A DNA stretch of 64,000 bases, from assembly GCF_002564045.1 (NCBI RefSeq), contig NZ_PDJK01000001.1, positions 186,001-250,000 on the forward strand. Reading direction: 5' to 3'. Source of the stretch: Amycolatopsis sulphurea (GTDB lineage: Bacteria > Actinomycetota > Actinomycetes > Mycobacteriales > Pseudonocardiaceae). Made by a program: the position numbers and the translations under genes. A model generated the notes under the pieces. It made no database searches. It saw only the letters and a program-made list of their open reading frames with translations, and was not told the origin of the DNA. Shown piece by piece: positions 1 to 11,263 of this stretch (position 1 is its first letter; each line of letters opens with the position of its first letter).

Positions 1-318
1 AACGACCGCTTCGGTGACGACGTGTGGCGGCAGGCCGACGAGCTGCTGGACCTGCCGGACGTGCCGCGCCGCCTGTCCGGTCTGCTGGAGGACGCACGGC
101 GCAGTGGACAACCCGGGTTGCCGTCTCTGGTCGCGCTGCGTGCGTTGCACGCCTACAGTCCCGAGGTCGGCGCCGCGCGCCGGCAGGGGGAGCGCCACGT
201 GCTGCTCGCGGTCGACGACGGCGCTGTGCTGGACGACCCGGACTTCGGTGGCGCCGATCTGCTGCTGTACACCGCTCAAGTCGACCGTGCGGACGACGAA
301 ACCGAGGAGGTCGCCTGA
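1..318 (+). CDS. C-terminal fragment of first gene of an SMC-like cassette (partial)
   Basis: The reading frame is already open at base 1 and encodes the last 105 residues of a protein that begins before the window. It ends in an acidic tail (DDETEEVA). Its stop TGA overlaps the ATG of the next gene, so the two are translationally coupled. In condensin-like cassettes of the MksFEBG/JetABCD type the gene before the small MukE-like gene is the kleisin (MukF/JetA-like) subunit, and that role is inferred here only from position. The fragment carries no motif I can assign. It could instead be an unrelated protein of the same operon. Confidence 0.6.
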   Translation, partial: NDRFGDDVWRQADELLDLPDVPRRLSGLLEDARRSGQPGLPSLVALRALHAYSPEVGAARRQGERHVLLAVDDGAVLDDPDFGGADLLLYTAQVDRADDETEEVA

Positions 319-1121
319 TGGCCGTGATGCACACGAGCGTCGACGCCGAAGCCGCCGCGCGGCTCGTTGCGTTCGGCATGCGCCCGAAGCAGCTGCCTGC
401 CCGCGACGTCGTGTACGGCGAGCTGGTACGCCGCTATGGCGAGGACAACGCGTTCAAAGCGCTGACGCACGCTGTCGCGGCCGGGCTGGGGCTCATGGTG
501 CTCGAAGTGACGCATCAGGCCGGGTGTGTGCTGGCGGCCACCGACGAATCCATCTTCGAGATCAAGATGGACAGCTACGCGCGGCAGTCGAAGATCCGTG
601 AACGGCGTGAGACCGAGAAGGTGCTGCACGGCCTGATTCATCTGGCTGCCGCGGCGCTCGGGTATCCGCGTCCGGACGACTTGGCCAACGACACCTACAT
701 CGGCCGGGTCAGTGTGGAGCAGGTCGACGCGATGGTGCGCGAAGCCGCGCGCGTGCTCGATGAGCGCGCGCACGATGCCGAAGCGAACAACGATCCGTTG
801 GCGGACGCACCGGAGCTGGAGCAGGCATGGCGTGCGTACGCCCGCCGCCCGGCCGCTGCGGCCACAAAGGACGGCCGGATGGCTGCGGACACCACCCGTG
901 GCATGGTGGCGCGCGCGTTGCGTTTCCTTGCCGATCAAGGGTTTCTGGTACAGGTCAGTGACGAGCAGGGCGGCACTTACCGCACCACACCGCGGTATCA
1001 GGTCCAGGTGCGCGAGCTGGCCGCCGACGCGGCGTTCGACGATCTGCTCGCGCTCGACGTCGTGACGGTCGCGGGCGCCGGGGGCACGTTGCGCGCGACC
1101 GCTTCGGACATGTTGCAGTAA
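318..1121 (+). CDS. Small accessory subunit of SMC-like cassette (MukE/JetB-like by position)
   Basis: This 267-residue soluble protein starts at an ATG overlapping the upstream stop (TGATG) and ends 17 bases before the SMC-like gene, so the three form one operon. It is mostly helical. A segment near residues 190-225 (MAADTTRGMVARALRFLADQ, followed by QVSDEQGGTYRTTPRYQVQV) resembles a winged helix with a beta wing. Size, place and wing pattern fit the MukE/MksE/JetB subunits, which bridge kleisin and SMC ATPase in plasmid-restricting condensins. That assignment is an inference from fold pattern and context, because no sequence motif is diagnostic. The longer frame reaching back to base 24 overlaps the upstream gene and is not the likely start. 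Confidence 0.6.
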   Translation: MAVMHTSVDAEAAARLVAFGMRPKQLPARDVVYGELVRRYGEDNAFKALTHAVAAGLGLMVLEVTHQAGCVLAATDESIFEIKMDSYARQSKIRERRETEKVLHGLIHLAAAALGYPRPDDLANDTYIGRVSVEQVDAMVREAARVLDERAHDAEANNDPLADAPELEQAWRAYARRPAAAATKDGRMAADTTRGMVARALRFLADQGFLVQVSDEQGGTYRTTPRYQVQVRELAADAAFDDLLALDVVTVAGAGGTLRATASDMLQ

Positions 1122-1138
1122 GAGGGGGACTGAAGAGG

Positions 1139-4100
1139 ATGTACGAGCTTTCGCGGGTCCGCCTGCACTCTGTCGGGCCTGCGGGCGCCCGCTATCAGGA
1201 CGTGGTGCTGGACTTCAGCGGGGTCGGCGCCACGATCACCGCGCCGCAGCAGGATGCGCTGTTCTCCGCCGGCGTGCACACCGGCGGTGCGGTGCGTCGT
1301 CCGTCGCCGGCGAGCGTGCTGTTCCTGGAGAACGGTGGCGGCAAGTCGGTACTGATCAAGTTGATCTTCTCGGTGATGCTGCCCGGCCGCCGCCAGGTGG
1401 TGGGCACCACGAGCACGAAGGTGCTGGAGAAGTTCGTGGCGGCCAAGGACGTCGCGCACGTGGTGCTGGAGTGGCTGCACGTGGAGACCGGGGCACGGGT
1501 GATCACCGGCAAGGTCTCCGAATGGCGCGGGCATGTCACCTCGGCGGACGCGGAGAACCTCGTCGACTCCTGGTACTGCTTCCGCCCGACCGCCGAGCTG
1601 GGCCTGGAAACGCTGCCGCTGACCGAGGAGGGCCGGCTGCTCACGGTGTCCGGGTTCCACGACCGGATCGCCGGTGCCGCGATGGCCGAGCCGGAGCTGG
1701 AACTGTTCTGGACGCGCCGCCGGCACGAATGGACCGGACGGCTCGACCAGCTCGGGCTCGACACCGAGCTGTTCCGCTACCAGCGTGCGATGAACGCCGG
1801 TGAAGGCGAGGCCGCGGACGCCTTCGCGTTCTCGACCGACGAAGCGTTCGTCGAGTTCTTGCTGCGCGCGGTGGTGTCCGAAGACGAGCCGAAAGACCTC
1901 GCCGAGGTCGTGTCGACGTACAAGAACAACCTCGCGCAGCGCGGCGATCTGATCGCGGAGAAGGAGTTCGTCGAGGGCGCGCTGGAGCTGCTCGGACCGC
2001 TGTCCGAAGAGGAGGGAGTGGCGGCCGCCTCCCGCCGGATCGCCGAGTCCGCGCGCGCCGACCTGGCCGAGCTGTCCGGCCGGATCCACGCGCGGGACGA
2101 GGTGGAGAACGCGCGCCTGTCCGGCTTGGCGGAGCACGTCGAAGAGGTGAAGACCGCGGAGAAGCTCGCCGAGGGCGATCACCGGCGGCTCACCGCGGGC
2201 GTCACCGAGCTGCGTCGCCTCGTCGGGGTGCTGCGGCTGGAGGAAGCCCAGATCGAGCGTGAGCGCGTGGACGGCGAGCTGGCCGAGGCGAAGACGCAGG
2301 CGGAAGCGTGGCGCGAGACCGCGACGGTGCTGAACCGGCTCAACGCCGCGCGCAAGGCGAAGGATCTCCGTCAGCTCGTCGGCAACCGCGAGGAGAAGGC
2401 GAAGCCGGCACTCGCCGCCCGGGATGCTGCGGCGACTGCGCTCGCGCGCGGTCTCTTCGGGTTGGCGCGCGACGCGCAGCGGCAAGGCGACAAGGCGGAG
2501 GCGCACGCGGACGCGTTGCGCGCCGAAGCGGAGAAGGCGCAAGCCGAACGGGACGAAGCGGCGAACCTGTCCGCCGGCCGGCGCGCGGAAGCGCGTGGCC
2601 TGTCCGCGCGGATTGCGGAGCTGCGTGAGGAAATCTCCACCTCTGTACGCAGCGGGCTGTTGACTGCGGGTGCAGATGTCGCCGAAGCGTCGCGGTCCGC
2701 GCGTACGGAGGCGGAGACCGCGGCTGCCGAGTCTGTGCGGCGGGAGCAGGAACTCGATCGGGTCGGCGAGGATGTGCAGGCGGCGCAACGGTCGGTGAAC
2801 GAGGCGCATCAGCTCGCCGGGTCCACTCAGGACCGTCTGGCCCGCGCGGCCGAGGATCTGAAGCGGGCGCACCGCCGTACCGACGCGCTCGCCGCCGAAC
2901 CACGGCTGATGGAGCTGCTCGGCGCGGACGATGTGCACCTGGAGAGTGACCTTCCGGTGCTGCTGCAGCGGTTGCGCGACGCGAGCGTGGCGGTGGAGAA
3001 GGAGCAGACCGCGCTGCGGATGGAGGAGTCCACGGACGAGCGAGCGCTGGCCGCGCTCGGTTCGGGCGGACTGTTGCCGCCGCCGGAGGACGTGCAGGCC
3101 GCGCTGGATGCGCTGGAACAGGCGGGGATCACCGCGTGGTCCGGGTGGCGGTATCTGTCCAAACTGGACTCGGTGCGGCGGGACGAGGTGCTGGCGCGGA
3201 TGCCGCAGCTGGTCGCCGGAGTGCTGCTGAACGACAGCGCGCAGATCCCGCGGGCGCGTGAAGTCCTGTCGGCGGGGCGGTTGCTGCCCAGTGCGGTGAT
3301 CGCTGTCGGGACCACGGAGGCGTTCCAGCCGGCGGATCTGCCCGCTGCGGCAGGTGTCGAGTTCCTCGTGCCGCCGAACCCGGCGATGTACGACGAAGAA
3401 GCCGCGGACACCGAGCGCGAAGCCGTTGCACAGCGCCATGCCGAGCGGCAACGTCGGCTTGAACAGCTGTCCGAAGCATTGTCCGGAGACGGCGCGCTCA
3501 GGTGGAAGCTCACTACGTGGCGCGAGGATTACCCGGCGGGCGCGATCGCGACGCTCGCGGAGCAGGCTGAGAGCGCCCGCGCGGCGCGCGAGACTGCACA
3601 GACGGCGCTCGCGCAGGCCGAAGCGGAGTTCACGCGGCTGAGCGACAAGGCGGCTTCGTTGCGGGAGAAGGTGCCCGCGTTGCGCACAATCTCCGCCGAA
3701 GCCGAGGAGAAGGCGCGCAAGCTCGGAGAGCTGGCGACGCGAGCCGCGCGCGTCGCGGAGTGGACCGAAGAGGTCGAGCGGGCTACTGAGGTCGCGGAGC
3801 GCGCTGAGACGACTGCTTCGGAAGCGGCGACGCGCGCGGCGCGTTTGCGCGAACAGGCGGGGGAGGAGCAGCGTACGGCGGATGGTCACCGTCGCACTGC
3901 TACGACGGCGCGTGCCGAGCTGGCCGAAGTACCCGGCGCCGCAGAGCTGTCCGAAGACGCTGACACGCCAACCGAACCCGTCGATGCGCTGCGACGCACC
4001 TTCGCGGCTGCGTCGGAGGCGTACGCGAAGGTAGAGGTCGGCAGTGACCTGCGCGCGGAACTGGAGCAGGCGGAGTCCGCCGATGCGGCCGCGTCGTCCG

Positions 4101-5596
4101 CGTTGGAGGCGTTGGACGAGCAGGTGCGACAGCGTGCCGCGGAGCTGCTGGAGACACCGGACGGCTCGGACGCTTCCGCGCGGGCGGCCGCGCTGGCTCG
4201 CGCCCGGCGTGTGGTCGACGCTCTGGAGGATGAACGCACCGAGGTGATCGGCCAGGTGTCCACGCGTCGGGCCGAGCTGGATGCGTTGCCGTTGAATGCG
4301 AACGCCGCGGGTTCCGCGGAGCGGCCGCGCGACATCGAGCACGGCCTGGAGCTGATCGACGCCGCTTCGCTGGAAGTGTCCGCTGCCGCCCGGCAGTGGG
4401 AGGAGCTTCAGGAACGCCGCGCGGCAGCTGAAGGGACGCTCGACTCGGCGAAGGCTTCAGCGTCCGGCTTCGGGTTGCTCGCCGAGTCGTTGGCACACCT
4501 GCGACCTGACGAGCCCGCCGCGGCGTACGAGGGCGACGTGGAAGCTGCTCGTGCGAAGCACACCCGGCTCAACGCCGTGTTGAACGAAGCACAAGCCGCC
4601 GCCGACGCGGGGGACAAGCGCGTACGGTCGGCCGCCGACCAGCTTGCGCAGTACGCGACCGAGAAGCGGTTTGAAAAGCTGAGTACGCCGGTACGGCAGC
4701 AGGTCGTCTCCGTGAAGCGGGATCAGCTGCCCGCGCATGCCGCCGAGTGGGCAGAGGCACTGCGACCGCGGCTGCGTACGCTCACCGACGACCTCGCACA
4801 GATCGACCGGCACCGTAGCGGCATCATCACTCGGCTGCAGGGCATGGTCGAAGGCGCGTTGCGTACGCTGCGTTCGGCGCAACGCGTGTCCCGGCTGCCG
4901 GACGGCCTCGGTGACTGGTCCGGTCAGGAGTTCCTGCGCATCCGCTTCACCGAACTCGAAGACCACGCTCTGGCCGAGAAGCTGGGCGAGGTCGTCGACG
5001 AAGCGGCCGCGGGCAAGACCGCCGACGGCCGTGACGTGAAGCGCGACGGGCTGTCGCTCGTGCTTCGCGGCGTGATGGTGGCCGCTCCCAAGGGATTCCG
5101 CGTCGACATGCTCAAGCCGGACTCGGTGCTGCGTACGGAACGACAGCGCGTGTCCGAGATCCGCGACGTGTTCTCGGGCGGCCAGCAGCTGACCGCGGCG
5201 ATCATCCTGTACTGCACGCTGGCCGCGCTTCGCGCGAACAACCGCGGCAAGGCCCGCAACCGGCATTCCGGGGTGCTGTTCCTGGACAACCCGATCGGCC
5301 GCGCGTCCGCGGGTTATCTACTGGAGCTGCAGCGCGCTGTCGCCGAGGCGCTCGGCGTACAGCTGATCTACACCACCGGCCTGTTCGACGCCGGCGCTCT
5401 CGCCGAGTTCCCGCTGATCGTCCGCCTGCGCAACGACGCAGACCTTCGCGCCGGGAAGAAGTACCTGTCGGTCGACGCGACCATCCGCACGTCTCTCGAC
5501 GACCTCGGCGACCCCGACGGCGTCGCGCGCCTTTCGGCGACCCGCATGTTCAGCCGCACCGAGCCGATGCCGACCGACGCGGAACCCGCCTCCTGA
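1139..5596 (+). CDS. SMC/MukB-like coiled-coil ATPase (JetC-like)
   Basis: This is a 1485-residue protein with a split ABC-type ATPase. The Walker A motif LENGGGKS lies near residues 63-70. Long Ala/Glu/Arg coiled-coil arms run from about 280 to 1230. The signature FSGGQQ (about 1344) and the Walker B strand GVLFLDNPIGRAS (about 1378) are at the C terminus. This is the layout of SMC, MukB and JetC proteins, which use ATP to extrude DNA loops. The residue after the Walker B aspartate is Asn (LDNP), where canonical ABC ATPases have the catalytic Glu. A topoisomerase-VI-like nuclease gene (JetD/MksG) is usual downstream in Wadjet loci but is absent here. It could be a Wadjet relative, a nuclease-free condensin or a separate family. 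The SMC-like fold is secure and the function is not. Confidence 0.8.
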   Translation: MYELSRVRLHSVGPAGARYQDVVLDFSGVGATITAPQQDALFSAGVHTGGAVRRPSPASVLFLENGGGKSVLIKLIFSVMLPGRRQVVGTTSTKVLEKFVAAKDVAHVVLEWLHVETGARVITGKVSEWRGHVTSADAENLVDSWYCFRPTAELGLETLPLTEEGRLLTVSGFHDRIAGAAMAEPELELFWTRRRHEWTGRLDQLGLDTELFRYQRAMNAGEGEAADAFAFSTDEAFVEFLLRAVVSEDEPKDLAEVVSTYKNNLAQRGDLIAEKEFVEGALELLGPLSEEEGVAAASRRIAESARADLAELSGRIHARDEVENARLSGLAEHVEEVKTAEKLAEGDHRRLTAGVTELRRLVGVLRLEEAQIERERVDGELAEAKTQAEAWRETATVLNRLNAARKAKDLRQLVGNREEKAKPALAARDAAATALARGLFGLARDAQRQGDKAEAHADALRAEAEKAQAERDEAANLSAGRRAEARGLSARIAELREEISTSVRSGLLTAGADVAEASRSARTEAETAAAESVRREQELDRVGEDVQAAQRSVNEAHQLAGSTQDRLARAAEDLKRAHRRTDALAAEPRLMELLGADDVHLESDLPVLLQRLRDASVAVEKEQTALRMEESTDERALAALGSGGLLPPPEDVQAALDALEQAGITAWSGWRYLSKLDSVRRDEVLARMPQLVAGVLLNDSAQIPRAREVLSAGRLLPSAVIAVGTTEAFQPADLPAAAGVEFLVPPNPAMYDEEAADTEREAVAQRHAERQRRLEQLSEALSGDGALRWKLTTWREDYPAGAIATLAEQAESARAARETAQTALAQAEAEFTRLSDKAASLREKVPALRTISAEAEEKARKLGELATRAARVAEWTEEVERATEVAERAETTASEAATRAARLREQAGEEQRTADGHRRTATTARAELAEVPGAAELSEDADTPTEPVDALRRTFAAASEAYAKVEVGSDLRAELEQAESADAAASSALEALDEQVRQRAAELLETPDGSDASARAAALARARRVVDALEDERTEVIGQVSTRRAELDALPLNANAAGSAERPRDIEHGLELIDAASLEVSAAARQWEELQERRAAAEGTLDSAKASASGFGLLAESLAHLRPDEPAAAYEGDVEAARAKHTRLNAVLNEAQAAADAGDKRVRSAADQLAQYATEKRFEKLSTPVRQQVVSVKRDQLPAHAAEWAEALRPRLRTLTDDLAQIDRHRSGIITRLQGMVEGALRTLRSAQRVSRLPDGLGDWSGQEFLRIRFTELEDHALAEKLGEVVDEAAAGKTADGRDVKRDGLSLVLRGVMVAAPKGFRVDMLKPDSVLRTERQRVSEIRDVFSGGQQLTAAIILYCTLAALRANNRGKARNRHSGVLFLDNPIGRASAGYLLELQRAVAEALGVQLIYTTGLFDAGALAEFPLIVRLRNDADLRAGKKYLSVDATIRTSLDDLGDPDGVARLSATRMFSRTEPMPTDAEPAS

Positions 5597-5612
5597 CCCA
5601 GCCGGCGGAAAA

Positions 5613-5665
5613 GCTGTGAAGGGGCCCTTCACGGACTCTGAGTCCGTGAAGGGACCCTTCACAGC
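5613..5665. repeat. 53-bp palindromic repeat after the SMC-like gene
   Basis: Two 26-bp arms around a single T, with one mismatch between arms. It contains two GTGAAGGG-CCTTCAC hairpins flanking a GGACTCTGAGTCC core. It begins 17 bases after the SMC-like stop and lies before the next plus-strand gene, so it may end the operon transcript. It has no U-tract. It belongs to a family seen at least nine more times in this window. Confidence 0.9.
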
Positions 5666-5764
5666 CCTTGGCCCGGCACTCCGGGGAGGGGTAACGGGGG
5701 CGGGTTCGGGGTCGGTGGTTTGGTCGGGCGGTTTTTGTCGGACCCTGCTGGTAAGAACCGAGGG

Positions 5765-6940
5765 GTGAAGATCTCCCTCGCTCAGCGCCGGGCTCGGCTC
5801 GGTGCGCGCCACTTTCTCGCGGCGCCGGCGGCCACCGTCGAGGAGGCCGCCGGCGGTGTCGTCGCGCTGCATGCCACTGACCCGGCGTCGGTGTACCTGT
5901 CCGCGTGGGCGCGGGTACGCGGGTTGTCGGTGGCCGATGTCGAGCGTGCGCTGTACGAGGACCGCACTCTGCTGCGGCTGCTCGGGATGCGGCGGACGAT
6001 GTTCGTGACGTCGGTCGACACGGGTGCTTGTGTGCAGGCGGGGTGCGCCACGGACATCGCGGCCCGGCAGCGGCGGCTCCTCGAACAGCACCTCGGCACC
6101 CAGGGGCATCCGGAGAACGTCGCGGATCCGCCGCGGTGGCTGGCCGAGGTCGAGGACAGCGTCGAGAAAGCCTTGCGCGCCAGGGAGATCGCCACTGCGC
6201 AGCAGCTGGTGGAGGACGAGCCGCGCCTGCGTCAGCAGCTGCACATGGCCGAGGGCAAGCCGTACGCGTCGATCGGGAACGTCACCAGCCGGGTGCTGTT
6301 CCAGCTGGCCGTCGACGGACGGATCGTGCGCGGCCGCCCTCGGGGGACGTGGCTGAGCACCCAATACCACTGGTCGCCCGCGGCCGACTGGCTGCCCGCG
6401 GGCTGGCCGGACGTGTCGCCGGAGGATGCGCGGGCTGAGCTGGCCCGCCGCTGGCTGCACGCGTTCGGCCCGGCGCCGATCGCCGACCTGCGCTGGTGGA
6501 CGGGCTGGACCGCGGCGCAGACGAAGCGTGTGCTGTCCGCGGTATCCCCAGCCGAGGTGGACCTGGACGGAACCCCCGCCGTGGCCCTCGCCGACGACCT
6601 GGCCCCGGTCGCGGAACCGGACCCGTGGGTGGCCCTGCTGCCCGCACTGGACCCGACCGCGATGGGCTGGTCCGTCCGCGACTGGTACCTGGGCCCGCAC
6701 CGCCCGGCCCTGTTCGACCGCAGCGGCAACATTGGCCCCACGATCTGGAGCGACGGCCGGGTGGTCGGCGCCTGGGCCCAGCGCCCGTCGGGGGAGATCG
6801 CGACCAGGCTGCTGGAGGACGTCGGCACGGAGAAGACCACCGCCGTGGCGACGGAAGCGGCCCGGCTGGCGGACTGGCTGGGCGAGGCCCGGGTGGTGCC
6901 GAAGTTCCGCACCCCGGTGGAGAAGGAGCTGGCGGGATGA
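5765..6940 (+). CDS. Winged-helix DNA-binding domain protein (HTH_42/YcaQ-like)
   Basis: 391 residues. The N-terminal pattern (LAQRRARLGARHFLAAPA, then a VVALHATDPASVYLSAWAR block) and the C-terminal LLPALDPTAMGWSVRDWYLG / DRSGNIGPTIWSDGRVVGAW block are typical of the HTH_42 (YcaQ/AlkZ-like) family of winged-helix proteins. Some members are DNA glycosylases that unhook interstrand crosslinks, while many actinobacterial paralogues are uncharacterised. The start is placed at GTG 5765. A possible -10 (TAAGAA, 5752-5757) lies eight bases before it, which would make the mRNA leaderless. An in-frame upstream start at 5720 would add 15 unlikely residues. Located next to a possible anti-plasmid cassette, but separated from it by a palindrome, so a shared role is not indicated. 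Confidence 0.75.
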   Translation: MKISLAQRRARLGARHFLAAPAATVEEAAGGVVALHATDPASVYLSAWARVRGLSVADVERALYEDRTLLRLLGMRRTMFVTSVDTGACVQAGCATDIAARQRRLLEQHLGTQGHPENVADPPRWLAEVEDSVEKALRAREIATAQQLVEDEPRLRQQLHMAEGKPYASIGNVTSRVLFQLAVDGRIVRGRPRGTWLSTQYHWSPAADWLPAGWPDVSPEDARAELARRWLHAFGPAPIADLRWWTGWTAAQTKRVLSAVSPAEVDLDGTPAVALADDLAPVAEPDPWVALLPALDPTAMGWSVRDWYLGPHRPALFDRSGNIGPTIWSDGRVVGAWAQRPSGEIATRLLEDVGTEKTTAVATEAARLADWLGEARVVPKFRTPVEKELAG

Positions 6941-7015
6941 CCGGGGTGACTTCCACAGGTTCGCTGGCCCAGGCGGAACAGCCCGCTTCCTGCCCCCGGC
7001 GTCCGGAGGCGGAAA

Positions 7016-7040
7016 GTCCGTGAAGGGCCCCTTCACGGAC
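7016..7040. repeat. Half unit of the palindromic repeat
   Basis: A 25-bp perfect inverted repeat (GTCCGTGAAGGG arms around C). It lies 75 bases downstream of the winged-helix gene. The other half of a full palindrome (GGACTCGGAGTCTGTGAAGG, from 7219) lies on the far side of the mobile-element-like copy at 7048-7218, as if that element had been inserted into the palindrome core. Confidence 0.8.
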
Positions 7041-7047
7041 TCAGTCA

Positions 7048-7218
7048 AGGGTCCCGGCAAAGTCGGTGTGGAGGGCCCTGCTCAGGTGCGGAGGGCTGTG
7101 AAGGGCCCCTTCACGGACTCTGAGTCCGTGAGGGGCACCTTCACGGACCCGAAACCGGTCGGGCAGCCACGGCTCCCTCTGCTGATCACGGGCCCTCGAC
7201 CGACTTTGCCGGGACCCT
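7048..7218 (-). mobile_element. MITE-like element, copy A (171 bp, short form)
   Basis: Bounded by perfect 20-bp terminal inverted repeats AGGGTCCCGGCAAAGTCGGT (7048-7067, and its complement at 7199-7218). Read on the minus strand it carries GTGATCAGCAG, a GTGGCTGCC block, GGTTTCGGGTC, and a nested 47-bp palindrome (7098-7144), in the same order as copies B and E. It has no coding capacity, so it would need a transposase in trans. The flanks share GGACTC but not a clean 12-bp duplication, probably because the target was itself a palindrome. Confidence 0.8.
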
Positions 7219-9126
<1,908 letters not shown>

Positions 9127-9130
9127 CCCG

Positions 9131-10345
9131 ATGACCGTCAAGAACCTCGACGATCTGCTGAGCGAGGGCGTCCGGGACCGCTACGTGCTGGTGCGCAGCG
9201 ACCTGAACGTCCCGCTCGAAGGAGACCGGATCACCGACGACGGCCGGGTCCGCGCCGCGCTGCCGACGATCGAGCAGCTCGCCGAGGCGGGCGCGAAGGT
9301 CGTCGTCACCGCGCACCTGGGCCGCCCGAAGGGCGAGCCGGACCCGGCCTTCACCCTCGCTCCGGTCGCGAAGCGGCTTTCCGAGCTGCTCGGTGCCGAG
9401 GTCGCCCTCGCGGGCGACCTGGTCGGCGATTCGGCCGAGGCGTGCACCGGCGCGCTGGCCGCGGGCGGCGTCGTGCTGCTGGAGAACGTGCGGTTCGACG
9501 CGCGGGAGACCAGCAAGGACGCGGCCGGCCGCGCCGAGCTGGCCGCCGAGCTGGCCGCGCTCGTCCCGGGCGGGGCCTTCGTGTCCGACGGCTTCGGCGT
9601 GGTGCACCGCAAGCAGGCCTCGGTCTACGAGATCGCGTCGGTGCTGCCGGCGTACGCGGGCGGGCTCGTGCTGGCCGAGCTGGACGTGCTCAAGAAGCTG
9701 ACCGACGACCTCAAGCGGCCGTACGCGGTCGTGCTCGGCGGGGCGAAGGTGTCCGACAAGCTCGGCGTCATCGCGAACCTGCTGACCAAGGTCGACCGGC
9801 TGCTGATCGGCGGCGGCATGGCCTACACCTTCCTCAAGGCCCAGGGCCACGAGGTCGGCCGGTCGCTGCTGCAGGCCGACCAGCTCGACCAGGTCCGTGG
9901 CTTCCTCGCCGAGGCGGAGAAACGCGGGGTCGAACTGGTGCTGCCGGTCGACGTGCTGGCCGCGACCGAGTTCGCCGCGGACGCGCCGTACGAGGTCGTC
10001 GACGCGACCGCGATCCCGGCCGATCGGCAGGGTCTCGACATCGGCCCGCGCTCCCGCGAGCTGTTCGCGGGCAAGCTGGCCGACGCGGCGACCGTCTTCT
10101 GGAACGGCCCGATGGGCGTGTTCGAGTTCGAGGCGTTCGCCGGCGGCACCCGCGCGGTGGCCGAGGCACTCGTGGCCGCCGACGCGTTCACGGTGGTCGG
10201 CGGCGGTGACTCGGCGGCCGCGGTGCGGCAGCTGGGCCTGCCCGAGGACGGCTTCTCGCACATCTCCACCGGCGGCGGCGCCTCGCTGGAGTACCTGGAA
10301 GGCAAGGAACTGCCCGGCGTCGTCGCCTTGGAGGGGAAGAACTAG
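9131..10345 (+). CDS. pgk: Phosphoglycerate kinase
   Basis: 404 residues. It transfers phosphate from 1,3-bisphosphoglycerate to ADP. It shows the substrate loop [19 protein letters not shown], the HLGRPKG motif, the ENVRFDARE segment, the SDGFGVVHR motif and the C-terminal nucleotide-binding [13 protein letters not shown] and [13 protein letters not shown]. Length is normal. It starts four bases after gap, and its TAG stop overlaps the GTG of tpiA (TAGTG), so the three enzymes are probably co-translated. Confidence 0.97.
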   Translation: MTVKNLDDLLSEGVRDRYVLVRSDLNVPLEGDRITDDGRVRAALPTIEQLAEAGAKVVVTAHLGRPKGEPDPAFTLAPVAKRLSELLGAEVALAGDLVGDSAEACTGALAAGGVVLLENVRFDARETSKDAAGRAELAAELAALVPGGAFVSDGFGVVHRKQASVYEIASVLPAYAGGLVLAELDVLKKLTDDLKRPYAVVLGGAKVSDKLGVIANLLTKVDRLLIGGGMAYTFLKAQGHEVGRSLLQADQLDQVRGFLAEAEKRGVELVLPVDVLAATEFAADAPYEVVDATAIPADRQGLDIGPRSRELFAGKLADAATVFWNGPMGVFEFEAFAGGTRAVAEALVAADAFTVVGGGDSAAAVRQLGLPEDGFSHISTGGGASLEYLEGKELPGVVALEGKN

Positions 10346-11130
10346 TGGCACGCAAGCCCTTGGTGGCCGGCAACTGGAAGATGAACCTCAACCACCTCGA
10401 GGCCATCGCACTGGTGCAGAAGATCGCCTTCGCGCTGCCGGAGAAGTACTACGCGAAGGTGGACGTGGCCGTGCTGCCGCCGTTCACCGACATCCGCAGC
10501 GTGCAGACGCTCGTGGACGGCGACAAGCTGTCCATGAGCTACGGCGCGCAGGACCTCTCGCCGCACGACTCCGGTGCCTACACCGGCGACGTGTCCGGGC
10601 TGATGCTGGCGAAGCTGGGCTGCAGCTTCGTCACCGTCGGTCACTCGGAGCGGCGGGCGATCCACGACGAGACCGACGAGCTGGTCAACAAGAAGGTCCG
10701 GGCCGCGCTCAAACACGGCATCACGCCGATCCTGTGCGTGGGTGAGGAGCTGGCGGTCCGCGAGGCGGGCGAGCACCTCGCGCACACCACCGCACAGCTG
10801 ATCGAGGGCCTCAAGGGGCTCAAGGCCGAGCAGGTCGCGACCGTGGTGGTGGCCTACGAGCCGGTGTGGGCGATCGGCACCGGCAAGGTGGCCACCCCGG
10901 CCGACGCCGAGGAATGCTGCAAGGCCCTGCGGGCGGCACTGGCCGAGAAGTACGGCGACGAGGTCGCCACCGCGGTCCGGGTGCTCTACGGCGGCTCGGT
11001 CAAGTCCGGCAACGTCGCCGAGCTGGTCGCGGCGGAGAACATCGACGGTGCCCTGGTAGGCGGTGCGAGCCTGGACGGTGAGGAGTTCACCAAGCTCTGC
11101 GCGCTGGCCGCGGGTGGCCCGCTGCCCTGA
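10345..11130 (+). CDS. tpiA: Triosephosphate isomerase
   Basis: 261 residues. It interconverts dihydroxyacetone phosphate and glyceraldehyde-3-phosphate. Catalytic residues are visible in their motifs: Lys in AGNWKMN at the start, His in VGHSERR, Glu in [11 protein letters not shown], and the phosphate-binding [10 protein letters not shown] plus [10 protein letters not shown]. The GTG start overlaps the pgk stop. It ends the glycolytic trio; secG follows after 133 bases that contain a nested inverted repeat. Confidence 0.97.
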   Translation: MARKPLVAGNWKMNLNHLEAIALVQKIAFALPEKYYAKVDVAVLPPFTDIRSVQTLVDGDKLSMSYGAQDLSPHDSGAYTGDVSGLMLAKLGCSFVTVGHSERRAIHDETDELVNKKVRAALKHGITPILCVGEELAVREAGEHLAHTTAQLIEGLKGLKAEQVATVVVAYEPVWAIGTGKVATPADAEECCKALRAALAEKYGDEVATAVRVLYGGSVKSGNVAELVAAENIDGALVGGASLDGEEFTKLCALAAGGPLP

Positions 11131-11191
11131 TCGAGGCCACTACCGGGTAGCCTGTGTATCCGGTCCGTCACTAGAGCAGTGGGCGAGTCCG

Positions 11192-11234
11192 GGGGTACGG
11201 TGGCAACCGCCGGGCGGTTTCAGGGCCGTACCCC
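11192..11234 (+). promoter_or_regulatory. Nested inverted repeat between tpiA and secG
   Basis: Outer arms GGGGTACGG (11192-11200) and CCGTACCCC (11226-11234) enclose an inner hairpin AACCGCC-G-GGCGGTT (11205-11219). It lies 30 bases before the secG start. It could be an attenuator, a terminator for the glycolytic genes or a protein-binding site. There is no U-tract. The function is unknown. Confidence 0.45.
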
Positions 11235-11263
11235 TGCATTCTCCGACAAGCACAGAGGATGAG

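Noticed and set aside
998-4342. Minus-strand open frame of 1114 codons opposite the SMC-like gene
   Set aside because: It is a shadow caused by high GC and strong codon bias of the plus-strand gene; the translation is Arg/Gln/His-rich with no motif and no start signal.
5720-6940. JetD-like nuclease downstream of the SMC-like gene
   Set aside because: The protein has HTH_42 winged-helix motifs and no Toprim-type or JetD motif.
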